DNA from: Phycisphaerales bacterium
GTDB lineage: Bacteria > Planctomycetota > Phycisphaerae > WQYP01
DNA: 44,657 nt
NCBI GenBank assembly: GCA_009781185.1
Contig: WQYP01000013.1
Location: 1 to 44,657, forward strand
Reading direction: 5' to 3'
Position numbers and translations under genes: made by a program. Below, piece by piece: positions 17,579-24,164 of this stretch. A model generated the notes under the pieces. The model was not told where the DNA came from. It saw only the letters and a list, made by a program, of their open reading frames with translations, and ran no database searches. Every line of letters starts with the position of its first letter. Position 1 is the stretch's first letter.

Positions 17579-17632
17579 CTTCGTATCCTTTTCTTCGTGT
17601 TCTTCGTTTCTTCGTGCTGAAATTAAGATGGT

Positions 17633-18403
17633 TTAATGATGAATCACTACACTCTGGAGGGCGGCGCTGGCTATTTCTCGCAATGTTTTTAGCGTTTCCG
17701 CTGAAAGCTGTGGGCCGGCGAGATTCATTGGCAATTCAGTCGGATTCTTGCCGTAGATCGCTCCGTAGACGACACAGGCCGTCAGATAGGTGCCTTCGTC
17801 CGTTGGATGTCGGCTATCGGCGAACAGCTCAATTTCCGGGTGTTTTTCAGCACAGAGCCGCCAGGCTAACCCGATCGGCACAATCGCGGCGCTCGTCCGC
17901 TGCTTGACCGCCTGATACGTGGCGAACATGGTGCCGTATTCGCTGTCGCGTCCCGAGCGTGTCCAGTTCTGGAAAATCAAGGGTTTGGCTCCCGCTCGCT
18001 GAGCTTCAGCCGCGAAGAGTTCGAAATATTTTTCGCTGTTTTGCGGATCCGTCACCGGCCGCCGGCTGAACTCCTGCAGTACTACATAATCCCATTTTTC
18101 CTGTGCCAGGAGTTTCTGCACTTTGCCCCTGTTCCAGTGCCATTGAAGCGAGACATACGGGGCCGTGACCGCCGTCACGTCCACCGGGCGATTTTCCATC
18201 ACGGACAACTGCTGAACCAATCCCGGCAAGTCGTTGTAGAACGTCAGCGAATTGCCGACGAAGAGCACCTTGATCCGCGGCGAATCGTCGGCAAATCGCA
18301 GCCGTTGATACCGCTCCGGCTCATAGAGCCGGCACCCGCCAAAAAGGACAACCGCTGCCAGAATCATCAACATAACAGCAACTTTTCCTGAACGTTGAAC
18401 CAT
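17633..18403 (-). CDS. SGNH-type hydrolase lipoprotein
   Basis: A 256-residue exported protein. A hydrophobic signal (about 7-23) ends in the lipobox LFGGC with Cys24, so it should be a lipoprotein. The SGNH/GDSL fold is indicated by block I VLFVGNSLT (Gly50-Asn51-Ser52, Ser nucleophile) and block V ADSRHPT (Asp196, His199). Members hydrolyse esters, including acetyl groups on polysaccharides; the substrate here is unknown. It begins a set of three minus-strand envelope genes (17633-20057) but each has its own spacer with repeats, so an operon is uncertain. Confidence 0.82.
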   Translation of the reverse strand: MVQRSGKVAVMLMILAAVVLFGGCRLYEPERYQRLRFADDSPRIKVLFVGNSLTFYNDLPGLVQQLSVMENRPVDVTAVTAPYVSLQWHWNRGKVQKLLAQEKWDYVVLQEFSRRPVTDPQNSEKYFELFAAEAQRAGAKPLIFQNWTRSGRDSEYGTMFATYQAVKQRTSAAIVPIGLAWRLCAEKHPEIELFADSRHPTDEGTYLTACVVYGAIYGKNPTELPMNLAGPQLSAETLKTLREIASAALQSVVIHH

Positions 18404-18417
18404 TGTGCTATCCTCAG

Positions 18418-18491
18418 AATAGTGAATTGTGAATGGTGAAATCCGAGCCGCGCCCGCAAGGAAGCGACTTCACTATTCACCATTCACTATT
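18418..18491. repeat. Nested repeat: TAGTGAATGGTGAAT arms around an AGAGCCGCGACCGT-type core
   Basis: Arms 18418-18442 and 18469-18491 are imperfect reverse complements of the family TAGTGAATGGTGAAT. Between them, 18445-18468 is a degenerate single arm of the AGAGCCGCGACCGT family. It occupies the whole gap between two genes. A third copy of the outer family is read in frame inside murD (40154-40189). Confidence 0.8.
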
Positions 18492-18857
18492 TTACGGTTT
18501 CGTTGCCGGTTGAGTGGCGGGACCAACGTCGACGACGATGGTATAGGTGCGTCCGAGGCCATATTTCGATCCGTCTTCGAAGTCGCCCGTCCGCTGCTTT
18601 TCATAGATCATGCGGCTAATTTCCCTTTCCCAGACCACCTTGCCGTCCGCCGACACTGTCACTTTGCGATAGGCATAATTGATTCCGCCACAGACCTTCC
18701 GCCAGGGCATCGGGAACGTCACCGGCGCAGGGCCAAGAGGCATGCCATCGACCGCAACGTCGGCCGGCGCATTGGTCACAAGTTTCACCGTATTCACGCC
18801 AGTGCACGCGCCCAACGTCAGAACCGCCAGAACACACAAAGAACATTTGAGTAACAT
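18492..18857 (-). CDS. PEGA-like lipoprotein
   Basis: A 121-residue exported lipoprotein: signal peptide MLLKCSLCVLAVLTL and lipobox LGAC (Cys18). The mature part has the PEGA-like beta pattern VKLVTNAPADVAVDGMPLG, then APVTFPMPW, the usual start of a small surface-located beta domain that decorates S-layer or wall proteins. It ends in a Thr/Pro-rich tail. Function is not known beyond the likely location. It lies between two other envelope genes on the same strand. Confidence 0.7.
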   Translation of the reverse strand: MLLKCSLCVLAVLTLGACTGVNTVKLVTNAPADVAVDGMPLGPAPVTFPMPWRKVCGGINYAYRKVTVSADGKVVWEREISRMIYEKQRTGDFEDGSKYGLGRTYTIVVDVGPATQPATKP

Positions 18858-18869
18858 GACCGCTCCACT

Positions 18870-18904
18870 AAAAATCGAGAATTGAAAATCAAAAATTGAA
18901 AATC
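18870..18904. repeat. Dispersed repeat AAAATCAAAAATTGAAAATC
   Basis: An A/T-rich repeat made of AAAATC-type words lies between the PEGA gene and the ankyrin gene. Related copies are at 22081-22111 (upstream of a gene) and twice in frame in the U32 gene (42832-42862, 43558-43586). Confidence 0.65.
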
Positions 18905-20057
18905 ATTTCTTCCGCAATTTTTCCCGCTCCTCCCACGCTTTCTTTTGATACTCCTCCATGACTGCGGCAATTTCCTTGCGAGCGGCATCACCCTCGTAGG
19001 TACCCGTCGGCTTGTCTGCATACATCCTTGCGAGTTCCTTCGCCGTGCGTCCCTGCCGGTCCGGCGAGAGCGGATCGGGCTTGAACGCCAACCACCCTTT
19101 GACCTGCTCCACGTTCCCCTGACGGATGTAATGTTCAAGCCGGGTAGCATCGCCGACCATGACGTTGACGTTGGCTCCCTTTGCCGCCAGCAATTTCCAA
19201 ATGGCCGGCGATTCGGTCGCGGACATGGGCGTGCGCCCCTGACCATCCGCCAGATTAACGTCCGCGCCCTGCTCCAGCAGAAACGCCACCAATTGCTCGT
19301 TCTTCGCGGATGCCGCGATGAGCAGCGGCGTCGCCCCGTTTTTGTCCTTGACGTTGGGGGTCGCTTTGTGCTTGAGCACCGCCGCCGCCGCGTCGAGATT
19401 CCCCGCAGCAACAGCATAGATCAACGCCGTGTTCCCATTGGGGTCTTTCACATCCGGATTCGCGGCATGATCCAGCAGCACATTCATCGCCTCCCACTGC
19501 TGGTTCGCCGCCGCCGCTGTCAGGGGCGAACTCCCATCCGCATCGGGTTTGCTCACGTCTGCCTTGGCATCGAGCAAAATCTTCATGACATCCGCAGCCC
19601 CCATCCTCGCCGCGATCGACACCGGCGTACGCAACGCCCCCGACGTCGTGCTTCCAAACCCCAACTGATTCACATCCGCCCCCAGCTCCACCAGCGTCTT
19701 GACCGTCTGCGCATAATTCAGCGACACCGCGATGGTCAATGGCGTTTGCTTACCATTATCAAGCACACTGAAATCCGCCCCAGCCTTTCCCAGCGCCCGC
19801 AACGCCTTAATCGCTCCATACTCCGCCGCGACATGCACCGGCGTTTGTCCGTTGTCGTTGCGTGTCCGTGCCCGATCCGGATTATCCCCCAGCAACTTCC
19901 CAAGCCGCACATCGTCGTCCGCCTTGGCAATCTCATGGATCGTCAGCACATACCGCCAATCCCGCACTTGCCCCCCACCATTATTGTCTTCCACTTGTCC
20001 CCAAGCCGCGGCCCCCAGTAACACAACGCCAAGCACTCCCGCAATCGCCGATTTCAT
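18903..20057 (-). CDS. Exported ankyrin-repeat protein
   Basis: A 384-residue protein with signal peptide MKSAIAGVLGVVLLGAAAWG. From about residue 70 to 300 it has about seven to eight ankyrin repeats, for example NGQTPVHVAAEYGAIKALRA (about 70), DGSSPLTAAAANQQWEAMNV and NGATPLLIAASAKNEQLVAF, with the G-TPLxxAA core. The C-terminal 70 residues are charged and end in WEEREKLRKK. Ankyrin solenoids bind proteins; an exported one may act in the periplasm or outside. No neighbour tells its partner. It is divergent from the lipoprotein at 20136 across a 78-bp gap. Confidence 0.85.
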   Translation of the reverse strand: MKSAIAGVLGVVLLGAAAWGQVEDNNGGGQVRDWRYVLTIHEIAKADDDVRLGKLLGDNPDRARTRNDNGQTPVHVAAEYGAIKALRALGKAGADFSVLDNGKQTPLTIAVSLNYAQTVKTLVELGADVNQLGFGSTTSGALRTPVSIAARMGAADVMKILLDAKADVSKPDADGSSPLTAAAANQQWEAMNVLLDHAANPDVKDPNGNTALIYAVAAGNLDAAAAVLKHKATPNVKDKNGATPLLIAASAKNEQLVAFLLEQGADVNLADGQGRTPMSATESPAIWKLLAAKGANVNVMVGDATRLEHYIRQGNVEQVKGWLAFKPDPLSPDRQGRTAKELARMYADKPTGTYEGDAARKEIAAVMEEYQKKAWEEREKLRKK

Positions 20058-20135
20058 AGTGTGCCTCCAATTGCCTTCTTGCAGTTTATGGACATCAAGT
20101 TACCATGATTCCATCATTGAACAAGGAGTCCACCG

Positions 20136-21149
20136 ATGTTTTTCCGCACGGTCGCCATTGTTATCATTTCCGCGGGCTCACTGACGCTCGGCGGTTGTGG
20201 CATCCTGACCGCCCCGTTTTCCGCCGCCAAGGCCGTCTCCTCCAATGCTAACTACGATTTCAAAGGGATCGTGGTCGATCCCGCCGGCAAGCCGCTCGAC
20301 GGCGTCGTCGCGGTCCAATCGTCACAACGACGCTTCTGGTCGCCGCTCAAAGGTACCACCGACACTTACCATAAAGAATTTACGCGTGTTGACGGCCATT
20401 TCATCATCACCGTCCGCGGCTCCAATCTGAGCGTGACGTTTTCCAAGAACGGCTATCGCGACGCCGTCTTCAACTTCACGGCCGAAACCAATAACGAAAT
20501 CGCCTCCAACATGGGTAACTGGCCAAACTCCCCCGACTTTGCCGTGCTGATGATGCCGGTGAATGCCCGCGACGCTTACCTGGCCCGCCATACCGCCACC
20601 ATTTCTTATGAGCACTATCCCATTGCCGACATGATCTCGCTGCAGAACCTCCTGACCAAAGGCGTCTCCGGCGACATCGTCTACAAAGATAAAGACACAA
20701 CGGACCCCACCGTCATCCCCGACGGCACCTTCTACGCGATCATCGACAATGCTCCACCCCAGGCCATCAACTCTTCCGGCCAGATTGATCCCGCCGAACT
20801 GGACATTCCCAACTCGCTCACGCTCCGGATCGCCGGCCCCGACACCGGCTTCATCCGCATGACCCCACGCCCCGGCCTCCACCCCACGCTCATCAGCACC
20901 CTCGCCCCCGAAACCGGCTATAAGCCAGAGGTCACCCTCACCCGCGACCGTCTCAAAGAAATGCGAATCGCCGACAGCAACTCCATCGCAGCCGCCCACG
21001 AATACTTCTATTTCCATGTCGGCGACCGCTTCGGCAAAGGCATCCTCTCCTGGTCCACCCGCTTCGGCAAACCCCAGTTCACCTTCGACCTCTACCTCCA
21101 ACGCCGCCCCGCCACCCGCGATTTGACCACGTTCAATGACAAGCAATAA
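20136..21149 (+). CDS. Lipoprotein with carboxypeptidase-regulatory-like domain
   Basis: A 337-residue exported protein: signal peptide with lipobox LTLGGC (Cys21). Residues about 42-110 (FKGIVVDPAGKPLDGVVAV ... GHFIITVRGSNLSVTFSKNGY) fit the CarboxypepD_reg-like beta sandwich, which occurs in cell-surface proteins. The rest of the protein has no recognised domain. The ATG lies 11 bp after an AAGGAGTCC site (near 20120), which sets the start. A GCCCCGCAT hairpin at 21190-21211 lies 41 bp after the stop. Confidence 0.75.
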   Translation: MFFRTVAIVIISAGSLTLGGCGILTAPFSAAKAVSSNANYDFKGIVVDPAGKPLDGVVAVQSSQRRFWSPLKGTTDTYHKEFTRVDGHFIITVRGSNLSVTFSKNGYRDAVFNFTAETNNEIASNMGNWPNSPDFAVLMMPVNARDAYLARHTATISYEHYPIADMISLQNLLTKGVSGDIVYKDKDTTDPTVIPDGTFYAIIDNAPPQAINSSGQIDPAELDIPNSLTLRIAGPDTGFIRMTPRPGLHPTLISTLAPETGYKPEVTLTRDRLKEMRIADSNSIAAAHEYFYFHVGDRFGKGILSWSTRFGKPQFTFDLYLQRRPATRDLTTFNDKQ

Positions 21150-21189
21150 CCTCGGTTCATCTCCCAATTTCGGAGAGAGCATTCCTGGA

Positions 21190-21211
21190 GCCCCGCATGG
21201 TAATGCGGGGC
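21190..21211. terminator. GCCCCGCAT hairpin after lipoprotein gene
   Basis: A 9-bp perfect stem GCCCCGCAT/ATGCGGGGC with loop GGTA, followed by TTAGC. It is the third copy in the window (see 1983-2004, 16321-16342) and could terminate the gene ending at 21149. Confidence 0.55.
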
Positions 21212-21533
21212 TTAGCTGTCGGAATCAAAACAAACGTTAATTGCGTGGGAGGGCATCGAAAACGCTTGCGGCGTCGCGAGGAGTTCTAAATCACGCCCTT
21301 CGAGCGTGATCCGCCATTGAGCACGGACACCCAGCACCTGGTACCAGAGAAGGGGGATGCCGGGTGCTGGAGCACTTGGCGAAACGAATAACAACCGCCC
21401 ATGGCATCCAGCACCCGGCGTGGATTGCGAGGCGGATTCCTGTCTGGCGATACATGCGATATGGTACTGCAATATCAAACCGGTGTCAATATCGAATTGA
21501 TATTGACGGTGCAGGCGTTGCATCTTGCCTCTC
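21212..21533. other. Intergenic region with palindromes
   Basis: No gene is recognised. A GCCGGGTGCTGG / CCAGCACCCGGC inverted repeat lies at 21359-21370 and 21408-21419, and the operator-like palindrome at 21485-21507 precedes the XRE gene. The small minus-strand open frame across the region has no supporting features. Confidence 0.5.
21485..21507 (+). promoter_or_regulatory. Operator-like palindrome upstream of XRE gene
   Basis: GTCAATATC and GATATTGAC form perfect 9-bp arms around GAATT, 26 bp before the ATG at 21534. A half-site GCAATATCAA lies just upstream near 21473. An XRE repressor binding its own promoter would be the simplest reading. Confidence 0.6.
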
Positions 21534-21767
21534 ATGTCTACCAAATCGCAGCATAACGTGGCCTACAGAAAGCTTCAGCCGTTTCTCAAGAAGATGCGAG
21601 AAGACGCTGGCTTGAGCCAGCAAGCGCTCGGCCGGAAACTGCGGAGGCCCCAGAATTGGGTCTTCAGGTCAGAAACCGGCGGACGGCGTGTGGACGTGAC
21701 GGAATTCACGGCTTGGGCCGTCGCCTGTGGGGTTGATCCCATCAAAGCCTATCAAGAGATTTTGTGA
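21534..21767 (+). CDS. Small XRE-family helix-turn-helix protein
   Basis: A 77-residue protein that is almost only a Cro/C1-type DNA-binding domain: LKKMREDAGLSQQALGRKL then RPQNWVFRSETGGRRVDVTEF. The spacing Leu-Ser-Gln-x-x-Leu-Gly is the HTH recognition pattern. The start is the ATG at 21534; an in-frame TTG at 21525 is also possible. It has its own palindromic operator-like site at 21485-21507. No partner toxin or phage gene is next to it, so it could be a stray regulator or an antitoxin-like domain. Confidence 0.75.
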   Translation: MSTKSQHNVAYRKLQPFLKKMREDAGLSQQALGRKLRRPQNWVFRSETGGRRVDVTEFTAWAVACGVDPIKAYQEIL

Positions 21768-21868
21768 CTGAAGTCGAACGGCGGGCAAGCCCGCCGGCTC
21801 AATAGAAAATGCCGCTGAACAACCACTTCCCATTTGCCTTCGCCCCTTCCACATGGAATAATGAATCC

Positions 21869-22079
21869 GCCTCTGCAGTGTTCGAGTTACCGCGGCATTT
21901 GGCTCCGGACCGATGAGCACTTTATGGGTCCCTTGGATCGGACTGACGGGCAGGCCTCCCTGCAACCTCGCGTTGCGGACTAGTCGTGGAAGTTCTGAAA
22001 CGGTCCCTCGCGCGACCCGCCCTGTTTTTTCAGGGTTCGGACCTCCCCGCGTCACGGCACTTATGTGGAGGCTCTTTTT
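21869..22079 (+). ncRNA. ssrS: Candidate structured RNA, resembling 6S RNA
   Basis: About 205 bases with no credible gene. The ends pair: GCCUC, AGUG and CGCGG near 21869-21894 match CCGCG, CACU and GAGGC at 22048-22072, with internal bulges between them. GAGGCUC is followed at once by UUUUUAU, a terminator. A further hairpin (CCCUG, six U, CAGGG; about 22018-22035) and the stems GCAGG/CCUGC and GCAAC/GUUGC are inside. The 5' part UGCAGUGUUCGAG recalls the GUGUUCG element of 6S RNA, the regulator that mimics an open promoter and binds RNA polymerase. Length fits (180-210). The identification as 6S is an inference; the RNA itself is better supported than its name. Confidence 0.5.
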
Positions 22080-22080
22080 A

Positions 22081-22111
22081 TTTCCGATTTTTGATTTTTG
22101 ATTTTTGATTT
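22081..22111. repeat. Dispersed repeat ATTTTTGATTTTTG before PsbP-like gene
   Basis: Three ATTTTTG units directly abut the ATG at 22113 and replace a visible ribosome binding site. The family (reverse complement CAAAAATC) recurs at 18870 and inside the U32 gene. Confidence 0.65.
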
Positions 22112-22112
22112 T

Positions 22113-22649
22113 ATGCGCTGCACCAAACGTGCTTTCATCCTCGGTCTCGTCTCGGGCTTGCTTTTGGCCGCCGCAGCTCTCGCCGACAATCTCCTCGCCG
22201 ACAAATCCACCACCGCCAAGTCCGGCGTCAAAATCACCTTGCCAAAAGGCTGGAAAACCGACGAGCGAGGCGGATCACGCAACCTCCTGCTCGCCCGCGC
22301 CCCCACCTCCGACAAGGACAACACCGGCGAATTCCAAACCCTCTTCTCCCTCGACGCCGACACCATCACCAAGCTCGACGGCCGCGCCCAGCAGGCCGCC
22401 GTCGCTAAAAAATGCGACAACTACCACGCCATCGAGGAACCCACCCCCATCACCATCGGCGGCGCCGACGGCGTCATGTTCGGCGGAACCTTCACCACCG
22501 GCTCCGTCAAGCTCCGCTCACGCCAATATCTCCTGCTGCAGAACGGCCGCGTTTACATCCTCACCTTCACCGCCCTCGATTCCGCCTGGCCCAACTACGC
22601 CAAGGCCATCGAGGCTTGTGCCGCTTCGCTCACACTTCCCGTCAAATAA
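22113..22649 (+). CDS. Exported PsbP/DcrB-like protein
   Basis: A 178-residue exported protein: signal peptide MRCTKRAFILGLVSGLLLAAAALA with cleavage near Ala24. The mature part (VKITLPKGWKTDERGG, then repeated strands and a final helix ALDSAWPNYAKAIEACAASLTL) looks like the DcrB/PsbP fold (DUF1795-type), known in bacterial lipoproteins and exported proteins of unclear job. The start at 22113 is preferred; a TTG at 22098 would extend into the repeat. No operon partner; a 26-bp hairpin AGCCCA..TGGGCT at 22652-22677 follows the stop. Confidence 0.7.
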   Translation: MRCTKRAFILGLVSGLLLAAAALADNLLADKSTTAKSGVKITLPKGWKTDERGGSRNLLLARAPTSDKDNTGEFQTLFSLDADTITKLDGRAQQAAVAKKCDNYHAIEEPTPITIGGADGVMFGGTFTTGSVKLRSRQYLLLQNGRVYILTFTALDSAWPNYAKAIEACAASLTLPVK

Positions 22650-22651
22650 AA

Positions 22652-22677
22652 AGCCCAAGGACTGCAGTCCATGGGCT
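22652..22677. terminator. Hairpin after PsbP-like gene
   Basis: AGCCCA-A-GGACT-GC-AGTCC-A-TGGGCT is symmetric over 26 bp, with one mismatch in the stem, directly after the stop codon. No U-tract follows. Confidence 0.4.
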
Positions 22678-22778
22678 GGTACGCCTCCATCGCGAATCAA
22701 CGTGAAAACCAATTCGTCCGCATGCTCGTAATCGCCGATAATGCTTGCATGGTTTCGTACCGATGAATCGGAACGGTT

Positions 22779-24029
22779 ATGCCTTTGTTGTATCTTTTTG
22801 AAGATTCCCAGGTCGAGCGGCTCAGTCCGCTGACCTATTCCCGCGGCGTCTGCGAACTCCGTGTCGGCATGCTCACGCTGCTCGAGCGTTTTCAGCGTAA
22901 CTTCGGCACGCCGCTCGCTGGCATTTTCGTCCGCGATGGCCTTGCTGAAGTGGTTCGACGGCGCGTCAAGGTATCCGTCAATCCCGCACTCTCCACCCGA
23001 GATGGCGTTCTTCTCGTGAACGCGCGTCTCCTGCCGCTGACCGATTCCATCGCCCTCCTTCCGGCCGACTTTGCGCCTGATTCCGCGGGCATCTCTCAGG
23101 GCGCCATCGTCTGGATGCATCTTTCGCCGGCGCTCGCTTCTCAAATCGATTTTTCCAAGCTCAGCGAAGCTCACACGCTCGAAGCCGTGCTTCCATTGGT
23201 TCAGCGCCAGACTTCGCATGCCGAGTTGATCGATCGTCCGTGGGATTTGTTCGATTGCCAGAAGGCTGCGATTCTCGAGGATTTCGCTCATCTCGGCCGA
23301 GCCAACGATGCGGTCATTCTTCCCGGCGCTTACCTGTTGACGCCGGAGAACATTCATCTTGGCAAGGGCGTGAAAATCTGGCCCGGCGCCGTGCTCGACG
23401 CGCAAAACGGTCCGATCATCGTCGGCGAAGCAACCGAAATCCGTGCCGGCGCCGTCATCACCGGCCCGACCTGTATCGGAGACCGCTGCGTCCTTCGCAC
23501 ACATGCCGACATCCGCGAACACTGTTCCATCGGACCCGGCTGCCGCGTCGGTGGCGAAATCGTCAACACCCTCTTCCTGGGCAACTCCAACAAGCAGCAC
23601 TACGGCTTCCTCGGCCAAACCGTCATCGGCGAATGGGTCAATATCAGCGCCGGCACCACCACCAGCAACCTCAAAAACACCTACGGCACCGTCCGCATCA
23701 CCTTCGGTAACACCGAAGAAGATACCGGGCGTCAATTCTTCGGCGCCATCGTTGCCGATCATGTCAAAACCGGCCTGGGCACCCGGCTCAACGCCGGCAC
23801 CATCCTGGGGTTTGCTTCCCAAACGATTGTTCCTCGCTCGCCGCGATTCGTGCCTTCTTTCGCATGGCTTACCGAGCAGGGCATCGAGCGAGCCGACTTT
23901 GAGAAAATCGAGCAGATCGCCAGCATCGCCATGTCTCGCCGCAACGTCGATTTCACCGCCATCGATCACGAACTTTTCGTCCGCATCGCCAACCAAGCCC
24001 TGGTCGCGGAACGGTATCCATGGCCGTGA
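22779..24029 (+). CDS. GlmU-like sugar nucleotidyltransferase with left-handed beta-helix
   Basis: A 416-residue protein. The N-terminal part (about 1-180: FEDSQVERLSPLTYSRGVCELRVGMLTLLERF) matches the family of GlmU-like predicted sugar-phosphate nucleotidyltransferases with a diverged N-terminal domain. Residues about 185-350 are a left-handed beta-helix (HLGKGVKIWPGAVLDAQNG, VGEATEIRAGAVITGPTCIG, GEWVNISAGTTTSNLKNTYG) as in GlmU C-terminal acetyltransferases. Suggests UDP-amino-sugar activation or a related envelope-sugar step; the exact reaction cannot be read off. A CGTCAAGTCG repeat follows directly after the stop. Confidence 0.8.
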   Translation: MPLLYLFEDSQVERLSPLTYSRGVCELRVGMLTLLERFQRNFGTPLAGIFVRDGLAEVVRRRVKVSVNPALSTRDGVLLVNARLLPLTDSIALLPADFAPDSAGISQGAIVWMHLSPALASQIDFSKLSEAHTLEAVLPLVQRQTSHAELIDRPWDLFDCQKAAILEDFAHLGRANDAVILPGAYLLTPENIHLGKGVKIWPGAVLDAQNGPIIVGEATEIRAGAVITGPTCIGDRCVLRTHADIREHCSIGPGCRVGGEIVNTLFLGNSNKQHYGFLGQTVIGEWVNISAGTTTSNLKNTYGTVRITFGNTEEDTGRQFFGAIVADHVKTGLGTRLNAGTILGFASQTIVPRSPRFVPSFAWLTEQGIERADFEKIEQIASIAMSRRNVDFTAIDHELFVRIANQALVAERYPWP

Positions 24030-24120
24030 TTCGTCAAGTCGTTAAATCGTCAAGCCGTCAAGTCGTTACGACTTGACGATTTAACGATTTAACGATTTAA
24101 CGACTTGACGACTTAACGAA
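24030..24120. repeat. Inverted repeat, family CGTCAAGTCGTTAA (copy 1)
   Basis: Starts right after the stop of the nucleotidyltransferase gene. Words CGTCAAGTCGTTAA/TTAACGACTTGACG are repeated in both orientations, so the segment can fold as a long hairpin and also contains short direct repeats of TTTAACGA. A copy at 25824-25907 lies at the other side of the Na/Pi cotransporter gene. Confidence 0.85.
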
Positions 24121-24164
24121 TCCCTCCTAATACTGCGCTGGGTTGATTCAACGCAGGGGCACGC

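Larger units (their letters stand above)
17384..17620. repeat. Outer palindrome, family CACGAAGAAACGAAG
   Basis: Left arm 17384-17419 and right arm 17579-17620 are reverse complements apart from a few substitutions and a 6-bp difference in length. Inside lie two other inverted repeats. The unit is a short repeat of CACGAAG. Confidence 0.85.
17274..17632. other. Intergenic region filled by nested palindromes
   Basis: No gene. Positions 17384-17620 are three inverted repeats inside one another (see repeat entries). The left part (17274-17383) is AT-richer and should hold the dapF promoter; CAATTTCAAATC near 17297-17308 belongs to a diffuse A/T repeat seen elsewhere. Confidence 0.7.

Noticed and set aside
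21885..22060. Hammerhead ribozyme (GAUGAG and GAAAC words present)
   Set aside because: The words are not arranged as the conserved core and the three stems do not close.
21913..22101. Small protein gene in the candidate RNA region
   Set aside because: The frame has no domain or ribosome binding site and the underlying sequence is explained by RNA secondary structure.
24030..24120. CRISPR array
   Set aside because: The units are short, irregular and in both orientations, with no spacers of constant size and no cas genes; it is an inverted repeat.
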